From Venturia oleaginea (taxonomy: Eukaryota > Ascomycota > Dothideomycetes > Venturiales > Venturiaceae), in the NCBI GenBank assembly GCA_013176395.1, contig JABMLP010000009.1, positions 1,240,001 to 1,304,000 on the forward strand: 64,000 nucleotides of DNA. Reading direction: 5' to 3'. Under the pieces are notes generated by a model. It searched no databases. It was not told the origin of the DNA and worked only from the letters and a program-made list of their open reading frames with translations. The translations under genes were made by a program, and so were the position numbers. Positions 1 to 12,792 of the stretch are shown here, piece after piece. Numbering within the stretch: the first letter of the stretch is position 1; each line of letters begins with the position of its first letter.

Positions 1-427
1 CTTACGCTCTAACATAGTGTGAGCACTTGGAGCTTTTCTCTTCAACTCAATAGCAGCAACCGCGAACAGGAAGATCTGAACACAAGCGCCAGCGCCGTCT
101 AGCGAAGTTTGTTAGCATACGCATCTGTAAGAATCTTTGATAACGATATGACTTACAAAAATAGGCTCCACTAATGCCATATCCAAAAGTCCAGGTTGTA
201 CTTGTGAGGAGCGTGGCAGCAATTGTCCAGCTACTGACCACCGAACTGGCGAGCAAACCAGACTTGACTGAGTGCTTAGCAGTCATAAACATTTCTGTTC
301 CTTGCACTTCGTTTGCAAATTTGGCCAGTATGATCGTGGTGAAGTACATCCCCAAGGCGAAGAGAGCACTGACGCCGACCAGAATGCCATAGCCAACGCC
401 TTCGGAGAGAAGGAGTGATGTCGACAT
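1..427 (-). CDS. DUR3: Urea active transporter (DUR3-type sodium:solute symporter), 5' part
   Basis: A plasma-membrane permease that imports urea, and in some fungi polyamines, with a cation; family members have about 15 membrane spans and 650-700 residues. Only the first ~122 residues are present, because the gene runs off the left edge. Exon 1 is 427..157, the intron 156..99 (58 nt, GTAAGT...TAG) and exon 2 98..1. The spliced frame reads LLSEGVGYGI, a first membrane span, then WTIAATLLTS and YGISGAYFYGAGACVQ, all hallmarks of the DUR3 N-terminus. The ATG at 427 gives the usual family start. Upstream DNA carries several GATA motifs, which suggests nitrogen control. Assignment to DUR3 is confident. 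Whether the rest of the gene is intact cannot be seen. Confidence 0.9.
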
Positions 428-720
428 TTCGAACCTGTAAGTTGATAACTCAAAAGAATATGGAAAACAGGAATAATCGTTCGCGATTGCAATCGTGGTA
501 GACAGTCACCTAAGTACCTGCGTTATCCACATAGCTGCAGTGATAATCATTACCAGAACAGATAGGCAGTAGCTTTAGTTTGATGAGAATTGCGCTCATA
601 TCCGTAGTAAAAGTGGAGGCGGAGAGAGGCTGCCTGCGGCATCGTTATCAAGAACTTTTGAAGTGTCGAGATTTTTGAAGCGATACTGATATCTATCGAT
701 CTGCGAACCTATCGGCATCG
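428..720 (-). promoter_or_regulatory. DUR3 upstream region with clustered GATA sites
   Basis: Visible sites: TGATAA at 443-448, TTATC at 523-527, TGATAA at 541-546, AGATAG at 560-565 and TTATCA at 645-650. In ascomycetes, HGATAR elements bind AreA/NIT2-type GATA factors that switch on nitrogen-scavenging genes, and urea permeases are established targets. The link here is inferred from motif density upstream of the ATG at 427. GATA is short, so chance matches are expected. From 720 to 1223 I see no convincing gene. Confidence 0.4.
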
Positions 721-1223
721 AATCCGATGCCAGGTTATCTTGGAGACGGAACAGATCAGCATCTTGAGGCGATCACAGGTCTTGATGCATTGGTAAGTGG
801 ATGGGAATCAGACTATTTTGATGGAGTTGTGGTTGTGAGGTGCAGAGAAGAGAGGATCGAGTTGCAGATTCGCAGATTGAGCGGCAGATTTTTTTTAAGT
901 GGGCCGCGCATTGACGCTCGTGACATTTTCAATCAGGTTAGCGTTGAGCTTCGAGCAATCTCTCAAGTCAGCATAGGTACGGTGGTCTCCCTCGCTAGAT
1001 CCATGGTAAATTTTAGAGCGTTGTAGATATCTTCGTGGGTCATTAATCCCGAATGAGCACTGATTACAGCTGCAAATCTCGACGCTTCTTTGAAACGAGT
1101 GATTGATACCTTTCTCCCAGTAGATAGGCCATACATTGTCCCCAGCACTCCTCTCCTACGCTGTACAAAGTTGTCTATCTAGTATATAATCTTGCTCCAA
1201 CATTATTCATTCACACATTACAA

Positions 1224-3948
1224 TTATTCTACTAAGTGTGTTCTACTCTTCTTGTTCCTCAATATCCCCAAAAAATTCGAACTTTTCCTATTCCTGAGGG
1301 TGCCCCTCGGCATGTCCAAAACCTTCTTCCCTTTCCCACTGGCGCTACTTGCGTCACTATCAGGCACAAAAGGGGGCGAAGGAGGATACTCCAACCTCGT
1401 AACCATGGGACTTTCTGTCTTCAAGATCTCCGTTGTCAGCAAAGGTCGCTCATTCAGCGGTGCGGGAGGAGTCTGTGGTCCACCGGCTCGATATTCACTT
1501 CCCAAAATTTGACTTAGTTTGCGTTGGGGATCCTTTTTCAGCGGTGGTGAGGGGAAGAGAGTGGAGATGTCCGAGTCTGTGTATGCGTCACCTTTGCCTG
1601 AAAGGTTGTGGGAGAAGGAGGACATTGAGTAAGCGCGACCGTAGTCAGAAATACTGCGGGCGTCGGAAGTAGAATAGGCGTGGTGCCTGCTTCCTGAAAG
1701 GGAGGTGGAATCGGCAAGGGAGAGGTGGGATCTAGGCTCGTTGAGGGAGGTGCGGGAGCTTGCATCGGTGTTCTGATTGATGGAGAGATCTGTTTTGCTC
1801 TGGTTGTAGGAGGAATCTATGTGTGCTATTTCGATGCGGTCATCGGTTGCGTTTGAGCGTCTGGTGTCGGATACTCGCGTGAAATCGAAGGATTCGTGGC
1901 GAGTATAAGAAATTCGTTTGCTGTAATTCGTGAAAGATGAGTCTGGAGTGTAAGATATGTGGCCGTAAACATCCATGGTGTTGTGGCGTTGCATGTTCGC
2001 TCGTGGATTATGGTTTGGCTGGATGTAGGTCGACACAAATCTGGGTTTGCTTGCCAGTGGGATTGGTGGTGGTTGCATAGGCTGAGTCTCGTTCTGGGGC
2101 GGAAAGTAGCTATCGTCTTGGTTTGGATCACTGAGAGTTGGAGATGATCCGCAAAGCGAAGCACGTCGCGAAGATGGATAGCGAGAAACGTGAACAATCC
2201 CGTCAGAGGAGTCTCGGTATGGTGACGAAGATACTCGTCGCTGAGATGAATGGGATCTCCGCTCAATCTCTAGAGGTTGGCTTATGGGAGGCTGCATATC
2301 TAGCGTGGAAGAATGTAGATTCAAGGTTTGCCTTCCCCGACTCATCGTCATATCAACACGAGCAAAAGAGGTGTCCGCCTGCTGCATTGGACCAGGAACC
2401 CACTGTGAATATGTGGAATCTGATGAGATAGAGCTGCTCTGACGACGTCCTTCATATGGCTGAGCCTGGTGAGAAAGGCGCTGAGACTGGGGTGTGGAAT
2501 CGGACAAGATAGAAGTGCTCTGATGACGTCCTTGACGAGGCTGGACCAGGTGGGAAAAGCGCTGGGATTGGCGTATGGAATCTGGAGTTGCTGCAGCTGA
2601 CCTGCCCTCGGGGTAAAGGTGGCCAAGTACAGTGTTGTATGCATTTGCTTGTCGTGCTATGTACTCATAGTTCTCTGATCGACTCAACGACGAAGACCTG
2701 CTGTTGGCAGCGCTTTCGCTCATGTCAGAGCGCCTGCGTGATCGCGGTGGCGGCGCCAAATTTATCGACGAGGAGCACGACTCCAGTACTGGGCTGTCGT
2801 CAAAAGGTACATCGAACTGACTTCCGGGGGCCAAGGAAGATGCACAAGATTCCAGCATATGACTTGGTTCCAAGGCGGGGGCTTCGTCTACAAGCAAATC
2901 GATTGGGTTTTGGGGCACGGGTGAAGGCTTGATGTCTTCCTGCGCCTTCGGTTGTTGCACAGTATGCTCGTCCGACAAACCCGTTCTGAAAGCTTGGCTT
3001 GGCTTGCAGTTTTCAGCAAACCAATCATCTTTTGGCGATTCTATAAAAACATCAATCGTTGATGGTCTTGGAGTTATGTCGAGGTCCAAACGGGAACTCG
3101 GGGTGCAGATCGTGGGCAGTTGCTTCAAGGCAGGGGACGATCTTTCGACGTTTACTTGTGCGCTTTTTGATGACTCAATAGTGGGCTGTTTCTTTTTGGG
3201 CGTGTCGATAAACGAGTCGACTTTGTCTCTCATCGGAGGATCGAAGTGGAGAGTCGTTGTTGTCTCTATCATGCGCTCTGAGGCCAGCTGAGGCATGGAT
3301 TTCGCAAATGAAGTTTTTATCGATGGGACATGAAGCTTTAACTTGTAGTGTTTGATCTCCAGCCCATCGTCTTCACAGATATTAGTAGAGGAAAGACCAA
3401 CAAAGAACTAAGGATCATTCACCGGAAGAGGAAGCACTCCCTGCTGGGGATTCATCGGTAGTCTCGGACAAGTCTTCTTCTGCTGCAGCATCAGCGCTGT
3501 TAGCCTCTAGATTCTAGGTAAACATACCGACAATTATATTCGAGAGAGGACTTCTTGCAAGCGAAGTGCTACTTCGGAAAGGTGGCCTTCGATGAGCGGA
3601 ATTAAAGCTGGAATGCCTAGAAGAATGTCGCGCTGGACCCAGGTTGTCAAGAGGTTGCTCTAACATCGAGGCGATTGTGAGATCTCCAGCACTCCATGAT
3701 CTGTTTGACTTCAGCTTCGGGGCGACGAATTTGTCGGTGCCCGGAGCAGTCATCTCTCGTCGGACCAGTTCACGCATGTCTGGTCTCGCAGAACGAGTTA
3801 CGACACCGATAGAGTCTGTTGCTGCATGCTGGGGAACATGCACGTACTTGGGCTGGTTGGTTTTTTTCACAGCAGGCGACACTTCCAGGGACTTTTTCTC
3901 TTCCTCTCCGGGCTTCTTTGCACCCTTCCGTCGACCGAATATGGCCAT
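1224..3948 (-). CDS. Hypothetical, largely disordered 875-residue protein
   Basis: I do not recognise a domain. Three exons join in frame: 3948..3528, 3482..3423 and 3370..1224. The introns are 45 nt (GTATGT, CTAAC branch, GCAG) and 52 nt (GTGAAT, CTAAT branch, AAG). The total is 2628 nt, exactly 876 codons. The N-terminus MAIFGRRKGAKK is basic and is followed by KYVHVPQHAATDS. The middle is rich in Ser, Arg, Pro and Gln and probably disordered. The C-terminus is basic (RNRKSSNFLGILRNKKSR) and could bind membrane or nucleic acid, but that is inference. A block just after intron 2 (DDGLEIKHYKLKLH) looks more ordered. The splice model rests on frame agreement and branch points; transcripts would settle it. 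Confidence 0.6.
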
Positions 3949-6777
3949 CTTCTCTTCAACTGTGCTCGACTCTCCCCTGATGTCGACAATGAATTTAGCT
4001 TTGAAGGGTTCTCGGCCGATTAGGAATGATTCGAGTCAGAAAAAGGCTCGTCGGATCCTAGACAGCTATATGGAGTCGTCTTTGGTCGTGGTGGGGCGGC
4101 TCAGTTCGAGTGATATGGCCGGATTCGTGCTTGAAAGCGGGTCTCGGCTATTTGTTCAATCTTGTCGGATAAGGAATGAGTATCAAGGAATGGACATGCT
4201 CAGAGCTGAAGGACAATGAAAGTTGCTAAAAACAGGAATTTGCAAAAACAGAGACAGATGTTGGAAAAGAAGACAGCGGGCGAAATTCCCTCGAAATGAG
4301 GGCATCAGGGCGAAGATAAAGACCGAAGCGCTGACTACTGTCTGGAACGATGGTGGTGGAGACAAGACCAGGTATGTGACATGACTACTGTGGTTTCGTC
4401 GCCGCTAATCGGGTAGTAGCTGTCGAGTCCGGCAGCTTGTCCTTAGATGCTGTTTGCGATGCAGTATGATGACTTGGCTTATCATGGCAAAGTTTCTGGC
4501 CGACAGTGCTCGACGCGTGTTCTTCAACGGCATCCCAAAGCGCATAGACAAAGCCCGGTGTATATTTGTCCAGATAACAATTGATGATGATGGACACGGT
4601 GACAGGGTTCGGCTGCTGGTGCTGATGGACGATATTGGCATTGGCACCCTTGAAGTGCAGGGTGTTTCGAAAGTGGTTGAAACGAAAAGGCGCTAGAGCG
4701 TCGATCGAGTGCGGATTTCCAGCAGCGCGAACGGCTTTTTTTTTAAAATAGAAGCCTCCGAGGCCTTCCTCACCGTTGCTGGTCTGCTGCGAGGTTGGTC
4801 AGATAGCCATTCGTCTGAGCATGAGGACCATTAACGTCTGGGGGAGCCACTAGTATGCACATTCTTGGGCCGAATATCTCTTGATTGCTTCATCTCTCAC
4901 CAACAGTCGTTCCGCCAGCTCTGACCACAATAATTACGGAACGAAGACCAGCAGCGTTGAGCATGGCATTTCGCGAAAAGCGATGCTGGGACGTCTTGGT
5001 ATCGTACCAAATCAATACGGAACATATCCTACCAAGTCAATACGAGACATATCCTACCAAGTCAATACGATACACTGCTAGCGAGAAGCATTTGTAACGT
5101 CGACGGAGCCTCTGACGTTAGCGACAGCGGAAACCAACATGCCCGTAAGTCCCAGCTCCAGCCTACTGGTAGGAGTTAGGAGTCGGAAGACGTCAACGCG
5201 AGTCAACGCCTCGAAAGAAAATTCCGACTTGTCATTGGCCAAAAATTGCCTTCGGCCGTGGAAAGGGGGATCTTCCGTGCCTTGTCTCTCACCCTCTTTC
5301 TCCTCTGACCCAGATCCTCGTCCTCGGATCGTTCGTAGGAATCTTTTCGTTATTGTTTCTGGTGGTTCGCACCAGGATGACTCGATGAGGCTAAAGCAAC
5401 TGAAACTCAACATCGCATGCCCTCCACCGACGGGAACTTCTAACAGCTTGAACCTTCCGCCACAAATCGCCCTACGGTCTCGAAGGTCGATGGTCTGGCA
5501 TGGTGTGTTGGCATCGGTATATCTGTGTACTCCTACAAGAGCTAAATGATCCAACGCACTCCTTTTTTTTCTTTTGCATACGCCATGTCTACCATATTTG
5601 CATTTAAGTACGACTAGCCTACCGTCTTCGAGATGATCGAGAAGGAGATATATTTGCTTCCGGCTCGGGCTGTTGCATGTTCATCCACATGCGCGAGATT
5701 GAAGAAGACAAGAGCCGCTTCGCTTTCGTCAGGGTGGATTGTATGTATTCCTAGTCTACTGCCGACGTGCACATTGGAATGTCAAAAGCGGTAGGTCGAA
5801 ACCTCGAGCTCAAATATGGAGCCGACAAGGTGCATGCATGGTATGCCAGTGTTACAACCTCTGACCAGACCCCAAAGGAATTGCGGAGGCGACAGGAATT
5901 ACAATGAGAAGTTCAACTCGTACGCGTTTTGTCGACTTCTGGTTGAGAGCTCACCTCTTCTTCTCTGGCAATGAAAGACGAAACACGTGTCCTACACATC
6001 CAGCACTCCATGTTTTGACGATGAGCAGCAGTGACATGTGCTCAACACACTCAGACCATGGATTGCTATCAACACTTCATCAATGGTCTTTTGTAGACAC
6101 AAATTTGTTGTCGTCGTGTTGTCGTGTTGGAGTTGCATGGATGAGGGGCTGATAACCTGATCCCCTCCTGAGATGACGAAGGCATAAAATCCGTCAGTCA
6201 GGTGTCATTCGAGTGTCAGTTCCCACTCTGCATGCCTTAGTCTGATCCGTCCCTGACAACAATACTCGGATTCACTATTGTTTCGACCATCTGATATAGC
6301 CACAGCCTTATCGATACCCGCTGGGCTTGCAGCAATCTCGGTTCTCGACAGTCGCCATCGATTGACCGCGCTAGCTAGTCACTCGAAAAGCACGGCCGGA
6401 CTCCTTGGTCCTGGTCCTGGGCTGCGTCTACTCCCTACAGCCTCTCCTACATCTGCCTACCGCCGCGACCCACGATCTGTATTGTACCGCCACCATCATC
6501 ATCAGGAAGACATCACCAACACCTTTGACAGACGGCGTCGCATACGCCAGTGCTGCTATCCAGCGCTGCGCTGTGGTCGTCTGCACCACTCGGACGTTGG
6601 GAACACACGCGCCCACCCTCCTCAAATTGCGACGATTCGCGAAGGACCATAACCACACTCAGATTCCATCATCTCCACCTCAATTCTTCCAGCGCAACAC
6701 CGGACGAACCAAGCAGTCAACAATCCGGAGGCATCTGCCGTCCAGACTGGACAGGCGCGAACCTGTTCACCTCGACA
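3949..6777. other. 2.8-kb stretch without a confident gene
   Basis: This holds the upstream region of the 3948 gene and the leader of the PP4R3 gene. It has overlapping open frames on both strands at 5078-5554 (158 codons minus, 136 plus); neither resembles a known family, so I do not call them. The stretch 5630-5760 reads as a short acidic peptide ending in a stop and may be a relic. A 25-bp tandem repeat lies at 5005-5075. The 500 bp before 6778 are C-rich, as often seen in fungal leaders. Confidence 0.5.
5005..5075. repeat. 25-bp tandem repeat, about 2.8 copies
   Basis: Units start at 5005, 5030 and 5055 and share the core TACCAAGTCAATACG, followed by a GACATATCC-like tail in the first two. 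The third unit is cut short. It lies in intergenic DNA with no assigned role. Confidence 0.75.
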
Positions 6778-9675
6778 ATGGACACAAACGAGAGGAAGCG
6801 AGTCAAGGTCTACGAACTCAAGGCCAACGACTGGTTCGATAGAGGCACCGGCTTCTGTACCGGCATAGTTGTAAACGTGAGTACTAAACCTCATCGCCGC
6901 GTTGTTTACTTGTGATTGTCATGGCGTCACGCGCCAAGCAGTGAATGCTTTTCATAACATGCGACGGACACGCTGACACGACGTGCCATATAGGATGAAG
7001 CTCGGATACACGTTCAGTCGGAAGATGAACCCGGCCGTACTCTGCTTGAGACCAAAATTGCTAAAGATGACGGATACCAGAAGCAACAAGGTGTGGCCCA
7101 GCGCCACTTGCCATTCGCGATCGCGTGCTGACGATTGTCACAGAGACGCTCATCGTATGGACCGAGTCAAATGTCACCGACATGGCGCTCAGCTTCCAGG
7201 AGCCAGAGGGATGTTTGGCTATATGGTGCGCTTTTCTATGCCGATATTGACATGTACGAGTCACTAATAACGCTAGGGATTTTGTAATCGAAGCGCAACA
7301 GCGACTCGGCGGCATTCCGGGAATAGGTATGCCATCGCAATCTCCAATGCCCAACTCATTCAATTCTCATATAAAGCAGTGGACGATGGTATAGACGACA
7401 CTCCCGACACCGTACAACCCTTTGCTCTACCAGCACCAGAACTGGCCAATCTTGCGGAGATCGAGAGCACTATGCGCATGGCGAACAGCACAGCACAAGG
7501 ACGAGAGGCTTTGACAAAATTCACTCTGGCATCAGATTTGATACCGAAACTTGTGCCTTTGGTCGAGATGGCGGAGGACTTGGAGAGCCTAGCGGATTTA
7601 CACCGGTTGTGCAATATCATGAAAACCCTTATACTACTTAATGATACCGCAATCATAGAGAGCGTGGTCATGGACGAGGTTGTGATAGGCGTGGTTGGAG
7701 CATTAGAATGTAAGTGGCATCCTACTCGTAAAACTGGGCGCGCTGACAAACCTGTAGATGACCCCGACTTCCCCAGCCATAAAGCAAACCACCGACAGTA
7801 TCTCAAGGATACGACAAGATTTAAAGAGGTGGTTAAGATAGAAGCGCCCATGATCCGGAAGAAGATTCACTACACATACCGATTGCAGTACCTCAAAGAC
7901 GTGGTCCTTGCCCGCATACTGGACGACCCTACCTTTTCCGTCCTGAACTCACTGATCTTTTTCCATCAGGTGGATATTGTCCAGCATGTTCAAGGCAACG
8001 GGCTGTTCCTCAAAGAGCTGTTCAGCATTTTCAATCCCACCGAATTGAATTTCCAACGAAAAAAAGACGCGGTCATCTTCATCCAGCAGTGTTGCACAAT
8101 TGCAAAGGGCTTACAATCAAATACGAGACAACAACTGTACCAGAATTTCATCGGAAGTGGCCTACTCGGGGTTATCATCTTCGCATTGAAGCACACAGAT
8201 CCTTCCGTCAGGGTTGCAGGAACGGAAATTCTGATGGCACTAATCGATCACGATCCACTCGCCATGCGCGGAAACATATTTAAGGCAGTGGCGGACCACC
8301 AACAGCCCTTAACCGACATTCTCATCGAGCTCTTGTTAGTGGAAGAGGATCAGGGCGTAAAGACGCAGATGGCGGACGCGATTAAGATTCTGTTGGACCC
8401 AACCGCCAATGCACAAAGTATCGAAACCATTGTAGGTCGTGCGAATGGTGATTTTCTAGCGAAGGTGCGCAACGGCAGTTCTCAGCCAGACTCGTTCATT
8501 CTCGACTTTTACAACGATTCCGCGAAGAAACTGTTCCGTCCTTTGAAGGATTTGGAAGAAAAATCAGGTATGCGAAGTTGGATCAATGGGGCAGTCGATA
8601 CTCTGCTAATGTGCACTGCTTAGTGGCCGACCTCACGACTCAAGAAGTCTCATTATACGTTCATCTTGTTGAAGTCCTCTGTTACTTCGTACGCCAGCAT
8701 GCTTATCGAAGCAAATACTTCCTCCTGCAGGACAATTTGGCCGAACGCGTCGCTCAACTCCTCTCCTCCCCCACAAAGCACCTTAGGCTCACCGCCTTGA
8801 AATACTTCCGTACCTGTATTGGCCTACACGACGACTTCCACAACCGACAATTCATCAGCAATGGCATTTTTGAGCCAATCCTGAATATCGTATACGAAAC
8901 AATGCCCAGGGACAATCTATTAAACTCGGCTTGCTTGGAATTCTTTGAGTATATCAAGCGGGAGAACATGAGGGCTCTAACGATTAATTTGGTTGAGCAA
9001 TACAGGGAAAGGCTAGAGGGTATAACATACGTGGAAACGTTCAAGAACTTGATTGACAAATATGAGAAGTACACGGCACCACAACCAGAAAATATGTCCT
9101 TCACAAGCGTGGACACCGAACAAACACAGAGCAGGGTGGTGGTCAACGGGGGACGCTGGGGCCAAGAACTGAAGGCTCCAGATCATGAAGAGGAGGCATA
9201 CTTCAATGGTGTAGGTGATGAGGAAGAAGACGACGAATTTTCTGCTATGTCAAAGTCAAAAGCTACCAACGGCGTGACAACCATGAAACCCTTGGTGGAT
9301 TATACCGACGATGACGACGATGGCACTATGGATATTCTGGCGCAAGATCCATCCACAGCTATTTCTGGGGAGGCATCATCAGATCTTCCTCATGAGACTA
9401 TGGAACCGATCCCCGTTCCAGAGCGACTGGCGGAGAAGAGAAGGAGAGAGGATGAGGATGAAGATGAGCTGAGCAAGCTGTCATCAAAACCCGGGAAGCG
9501 AAGAAGTTCGTCAATCGGTAGCATAGGGAGCGCACCCAGTACTCATGCACAAACTCTTCGTCGTGATAGTCGAAAAAAGGCTATCAGTAGCGGCAAAGAT
9601 GGTCCGCCTCAAAAGATCTCAATATCCCTCGCCGTCAAGTCCGGAAATGAAAATGCGCGGTCGGGATCAGAATGA
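6778..9675 (+). CDS. PSY2: Serine/threonine protein phosphatase 4 regulatory subunit 3 (PP4R3/Psy2, SMEK family)
   Basis: Targeting subunit of the PP4 phosphatase, acting in the nucleus in DNA-damage recovery and other dephosphorylation steps. Seven exons: 6778..6876, 6994..7090, 7144..7225, 7277..7326, 7380..7709, 7758..8567 and 8624..9675. They total 2520 nt, 839 residues. The first ~110 residues form the EVH1/PH-like domain (RVKVYELKANDWFDRGTG, then ETLIVW, MALSFQEPEGC and IWDFVIEAQQ). The SMK-1 domain follows (DTTRFKEVV, LQYLKDVVLARILDD, FFHQVDIVQHV, LIDHDP), then helical repeats. The tail is acidic and Ser/Lys-rich (VDYTDDDDDG, GKRRSSS) and probably carries a nuclear signal. Introns are 48-56 nt except the first (117 nt). 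The exon 5 acceptor could be 3 nt earlier (AAG rather than CAG). No damage is seen. Confidence 0.93.
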
Positions 9676-11106
9676 ACGAGCGAAGGATGCATCTGGCGTT
9701 TTGGAGTCATGGACCACGACGGTGTTGACGAAAATCTGTCTCCATGAGTTATGGAATGATAAAGGACGGTAACATAAGGGCGTCGCTCTCGGAGTCTTTG
9801 TTGTGCATTTGGTTTGGCTAGTGAACAGCAACCACTTTTTGGCTGGATTGGGATACCACGTATTCTTTTACTCCTTGAGACTCGACACCTGCATTCGTCA
9901 GGGTCTTTTGGATTGGTGGACTTGTATCATATTATTTAGGAGGCACAAATTATGCGCCTCGATGACACAAAAATCCATACCCCCGAATCCGCTTCGCGTC
10001 GTCGCTTGCACATGATGAACTGGTGATATTCCCATCCAAGTTCTGAACCTTTCACTCGTTTTCATCGGCTGTCATTGTTCCCCATCGACTTTCGTCATCC
10101 AATATCAGAATGCTGTCAAATACTCTTCGGCCGACCCAGCAGCATCTCTGAACGCTTACTCAGTTTACGACTTCACCTTACACTGTAAGATCTATTGAGC
10201 GATTGGGCTTGACCTCCTCGAACAACACACCCTATCTTTATTTACAAGCTACCTTTGCGTTCAGTTGAGTACCGTGATAAACTGCTGAAAACAAAGTTGT
10301 GCTCTGATGGGTTGCAAACCTCACGCATAGAAACAAACATTGTGTATTTCTGAAAGACAGCTCTGACCAACAATCCAGCCGGGGCAGCTCCAACCAAATC
10401 AAGCCAGGCATTGCAGCTCCAGCCAAACCACGCCAGCCATTACAGCTCTAGCCAAAACAAGCCAACCGCTGCTTCTCGATACGAGGCACCAAGAACAATG
10501 GAGCTCACGACACTGTAGCTGACAACTCCAATAATGTCTTTTTTTTCTTTTTCTCGGTACCCTTACGGACTTGAGCCTCCAATTCTGTAACACCAGTGGT
10601 TTTGAACCCAGTTCTCCTAGCCAAAATGCATGAACGACATCTCGGGAGCAGCCGAACCAAACGGCTAAAATTGCCTTATTCTCTTGTTTTCTCGCTCACT
10701 TCACAAACTAAACCTTCCATTTCATTTATTCCACCTGTTTCTAGGCATTGACCAATATATTCGCTCGATCATGCCGCCTGTCATTCACTTTGTCCTCGAA
10801 CCTTGGAGCTCATGTCGAGCCTTCGGGGAGAAATGTCAGCTTCATCAAGATTGTCTAGGCTTTTCGAATATACATTTTTCAAGCAGCTACTGTACTTGGA
10901 ATATGGTTTCTGTTGCTTGTCTTTTCGATGCTTAAATACTTGCATTGCCTGCATACACGCTCATTTTGTTCGTTGTTTCCCAAGCACTGCGACTTCGTTC
11001 CCAGAAACTTCCTCTCCTGATCCTCGCCTTCGTTGGTTTGAGGTTTCCCACTGGATTGCCACCAAGAATCAGTTTCACCTCGGACATTTCTGGACCTCCC
11101 ACCACC
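9676..11106. other. Intergenic region between PP4R3 and the protease gene
   Basis: No gene is supported. It contains the PP4R3 3' region, a 29-bp tandem repeat at 10384-10470 and the protease leader. Short open frames at 10684-11234 lack family resemblance and overlap the protease start. Confidence 0.5.
10384..10470. repeat. 29-bp tandem repeat, three copies
   Basis: Units 10384-10412, 10413-10441 and 10442-10470 share GCAGCTCCAGCCAAA and a downstream GCCAG or GCCAA. Copies differ at several bases, so the array is not recent. Intergenic. Confidence 0.75.
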
Positions 11107-12792
11107 ATGGCGTCTCGAATCTTGTTTGCTGCGGTTGTAACAGTATTATCATGGAGCGAGGCTGTACAAGCCAACAGTTTAGAGAAGCGCTCGTTCAGTA
11201 TTCCACATTCGACTCCACTAGAACGTTATCTTGACGGACCAGAAGCTTTGCGAAAGGCATATTTGAAGCATGGGTTCGAGGTGCCAGAGATGCTTCGACT
11301 ACGAAAACGCCAACTAATAACTGTCGAATCAACGGGACCGAACGCCGTGGATCCAGCCGTTCCAGCAACGACAGCTAGTGAGGTTGCGGTCACGGAGAAG
11401 AATGATTTGGAATATTTGTCTCCTGTTGACATCGGAGGAACGATGATGCAGCTGGATTTCGATACAGGGTCTAGCGATCTGTAAGTGACCTAGCTCCAGC
11501 CGCGTCGAAGATCCCTGTTCGCATCCTTCCAGAAATACGTTTGCTGACTATTAACACAGATGGGTCTTTTCAGAACGACTACCTCAGCAACAGCGACTCG
11601 GTCATCAATTCTACTCACTGGCAAATAACACCGGAGGAAAGCCATTGGATGGCCTGTCATGGAAGATCGCATATGGAGACGGGAGCGGCGCATCTGGAGT
11701 TGTCTTTGCCGACAGAGTAAAAGTTGGCCGAGTGACGGCCACGCGACAGGCTGTTGAAGCTGCTACTTCAATCTCCGCTCAGTTCATTCAAGAACATTCA
11801 GATGGCCTGCTAGGCCTGGGCTTCGGAAACACGAATACCATCAAGCCAACGAGGCAACCAACTTTCTTTGAAAACATCAAACCCTCGCTCAAAGAACCCC
11901 TTTTCACTGTCACACTAAAGAAGAATGCAACCGGTGTCTATGACTTTGGTTACATTGATCCTCAGAAATACATCGTAAGTTTGCACTCCTCACCTCCAAG
12001 TTAGATCAAACTGACACGCAATAGGAACCACTCCAATACGTCCCTATTAACACAACCCGCGGCTACTGGGAATACACAACAACCGGTTACTCCGTAGGCG
12101 ACGGCCCATTGACCAAAACCTCCTTCCAATCCATCGCAGACACGGGAACAACGCTACTCCTCCTCCCACCAGACATAGCCCGCGCCTACTACGCCTCCGT
12201 CGCCGGCGCGACCCTCAACGCAACAGAAGGCGGCTATGTCTTCCCCTGCAACTCCCTCCTCCCTGACCTCACTGTCGAGCTCACCGGCGGCGTCAAAGCC
12301 ACTGTTCCCGGTACTTTTATGAATAGAAGTCTTAGTGTGACGAAGGGGAGCACGAGTTGTTACGGGGGTATTCAGGAGGGGAGTAATACGTTGAGTATCT
12401 GGGGCGATGTGTTTTTGAAGAGTCAGTTTGCGGTTTTTGATGGGAGGACGCCGCCAAGGATTGGGTTTGCGAAGCAGAACGAGCGGTTTAGTGTTCAGAC
12501 GCCTGGTGCTCCACCGCGAGTCGAATCGCCGCCGAAAGCTGCACCCTCGTCATCGCCGATGGCACCACCAGCAGTCTCGATTCCAGGTGTTGTTGTTCCT
12601 GGACCGGTTATGACACTGGGACCGATCGCGCCAGTGAAACCTGTTGAGAGTGAGACGGGGAGGATCAGTTGGGTGATGAGTCTTTTTGATGACTTGGAGA
12701 GTAGATGGAGAGGTGGTACTGGGGCGGAGAAGGATGGTGTTATTGGGCGGAATAGGAGGATGACAGGGCGATTTAGATTTGAGGATGCATGA
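11107..12792 (+). CDS. Secreted aspartic endopeptidase (pepsin family A1)
   Basis: Hydrolyses proteins at acid pH outside the cell or in the secretory path. Exons 11107..11480, 11560..11974 and 12025..12792 give 518 residues; introns are 79 and 50 nt. Residues 1-22 (MASRILFAAVVTVLSWSEAVQA) form a signal peptide. A propeptide follows with basic pairs (EKR, LRKRQ). The two catalytic aspartates are seen in FDTGSS (Asp119) and ADTGTT (Asp302), with the flap-region YGDGSGASG between them and the C-lobe signature WGDVFLKSQFAVFD. The closest known types are penicillopepsin and endothiapepsin. After the catalytic fold (about residue 415) there is an unusual ~100-residue tail, first Pro/Ser-rich and then Arg-rich. 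I see no GPI signal. Confidence 0.9.

Noticed and set aside
3644..4219. 191-codon plus-strand open frame
   Set aside because: It lies over exon 1 of the minus-strand 875-residue gene, whose splice sites and frame fit better; no family resemblance.
5078..5554. Overlapping 158- and 136-codon frames on opposite strands
   Set aside because: No domain, both strands open over the same bases, no splice context; typical of compositional chance.
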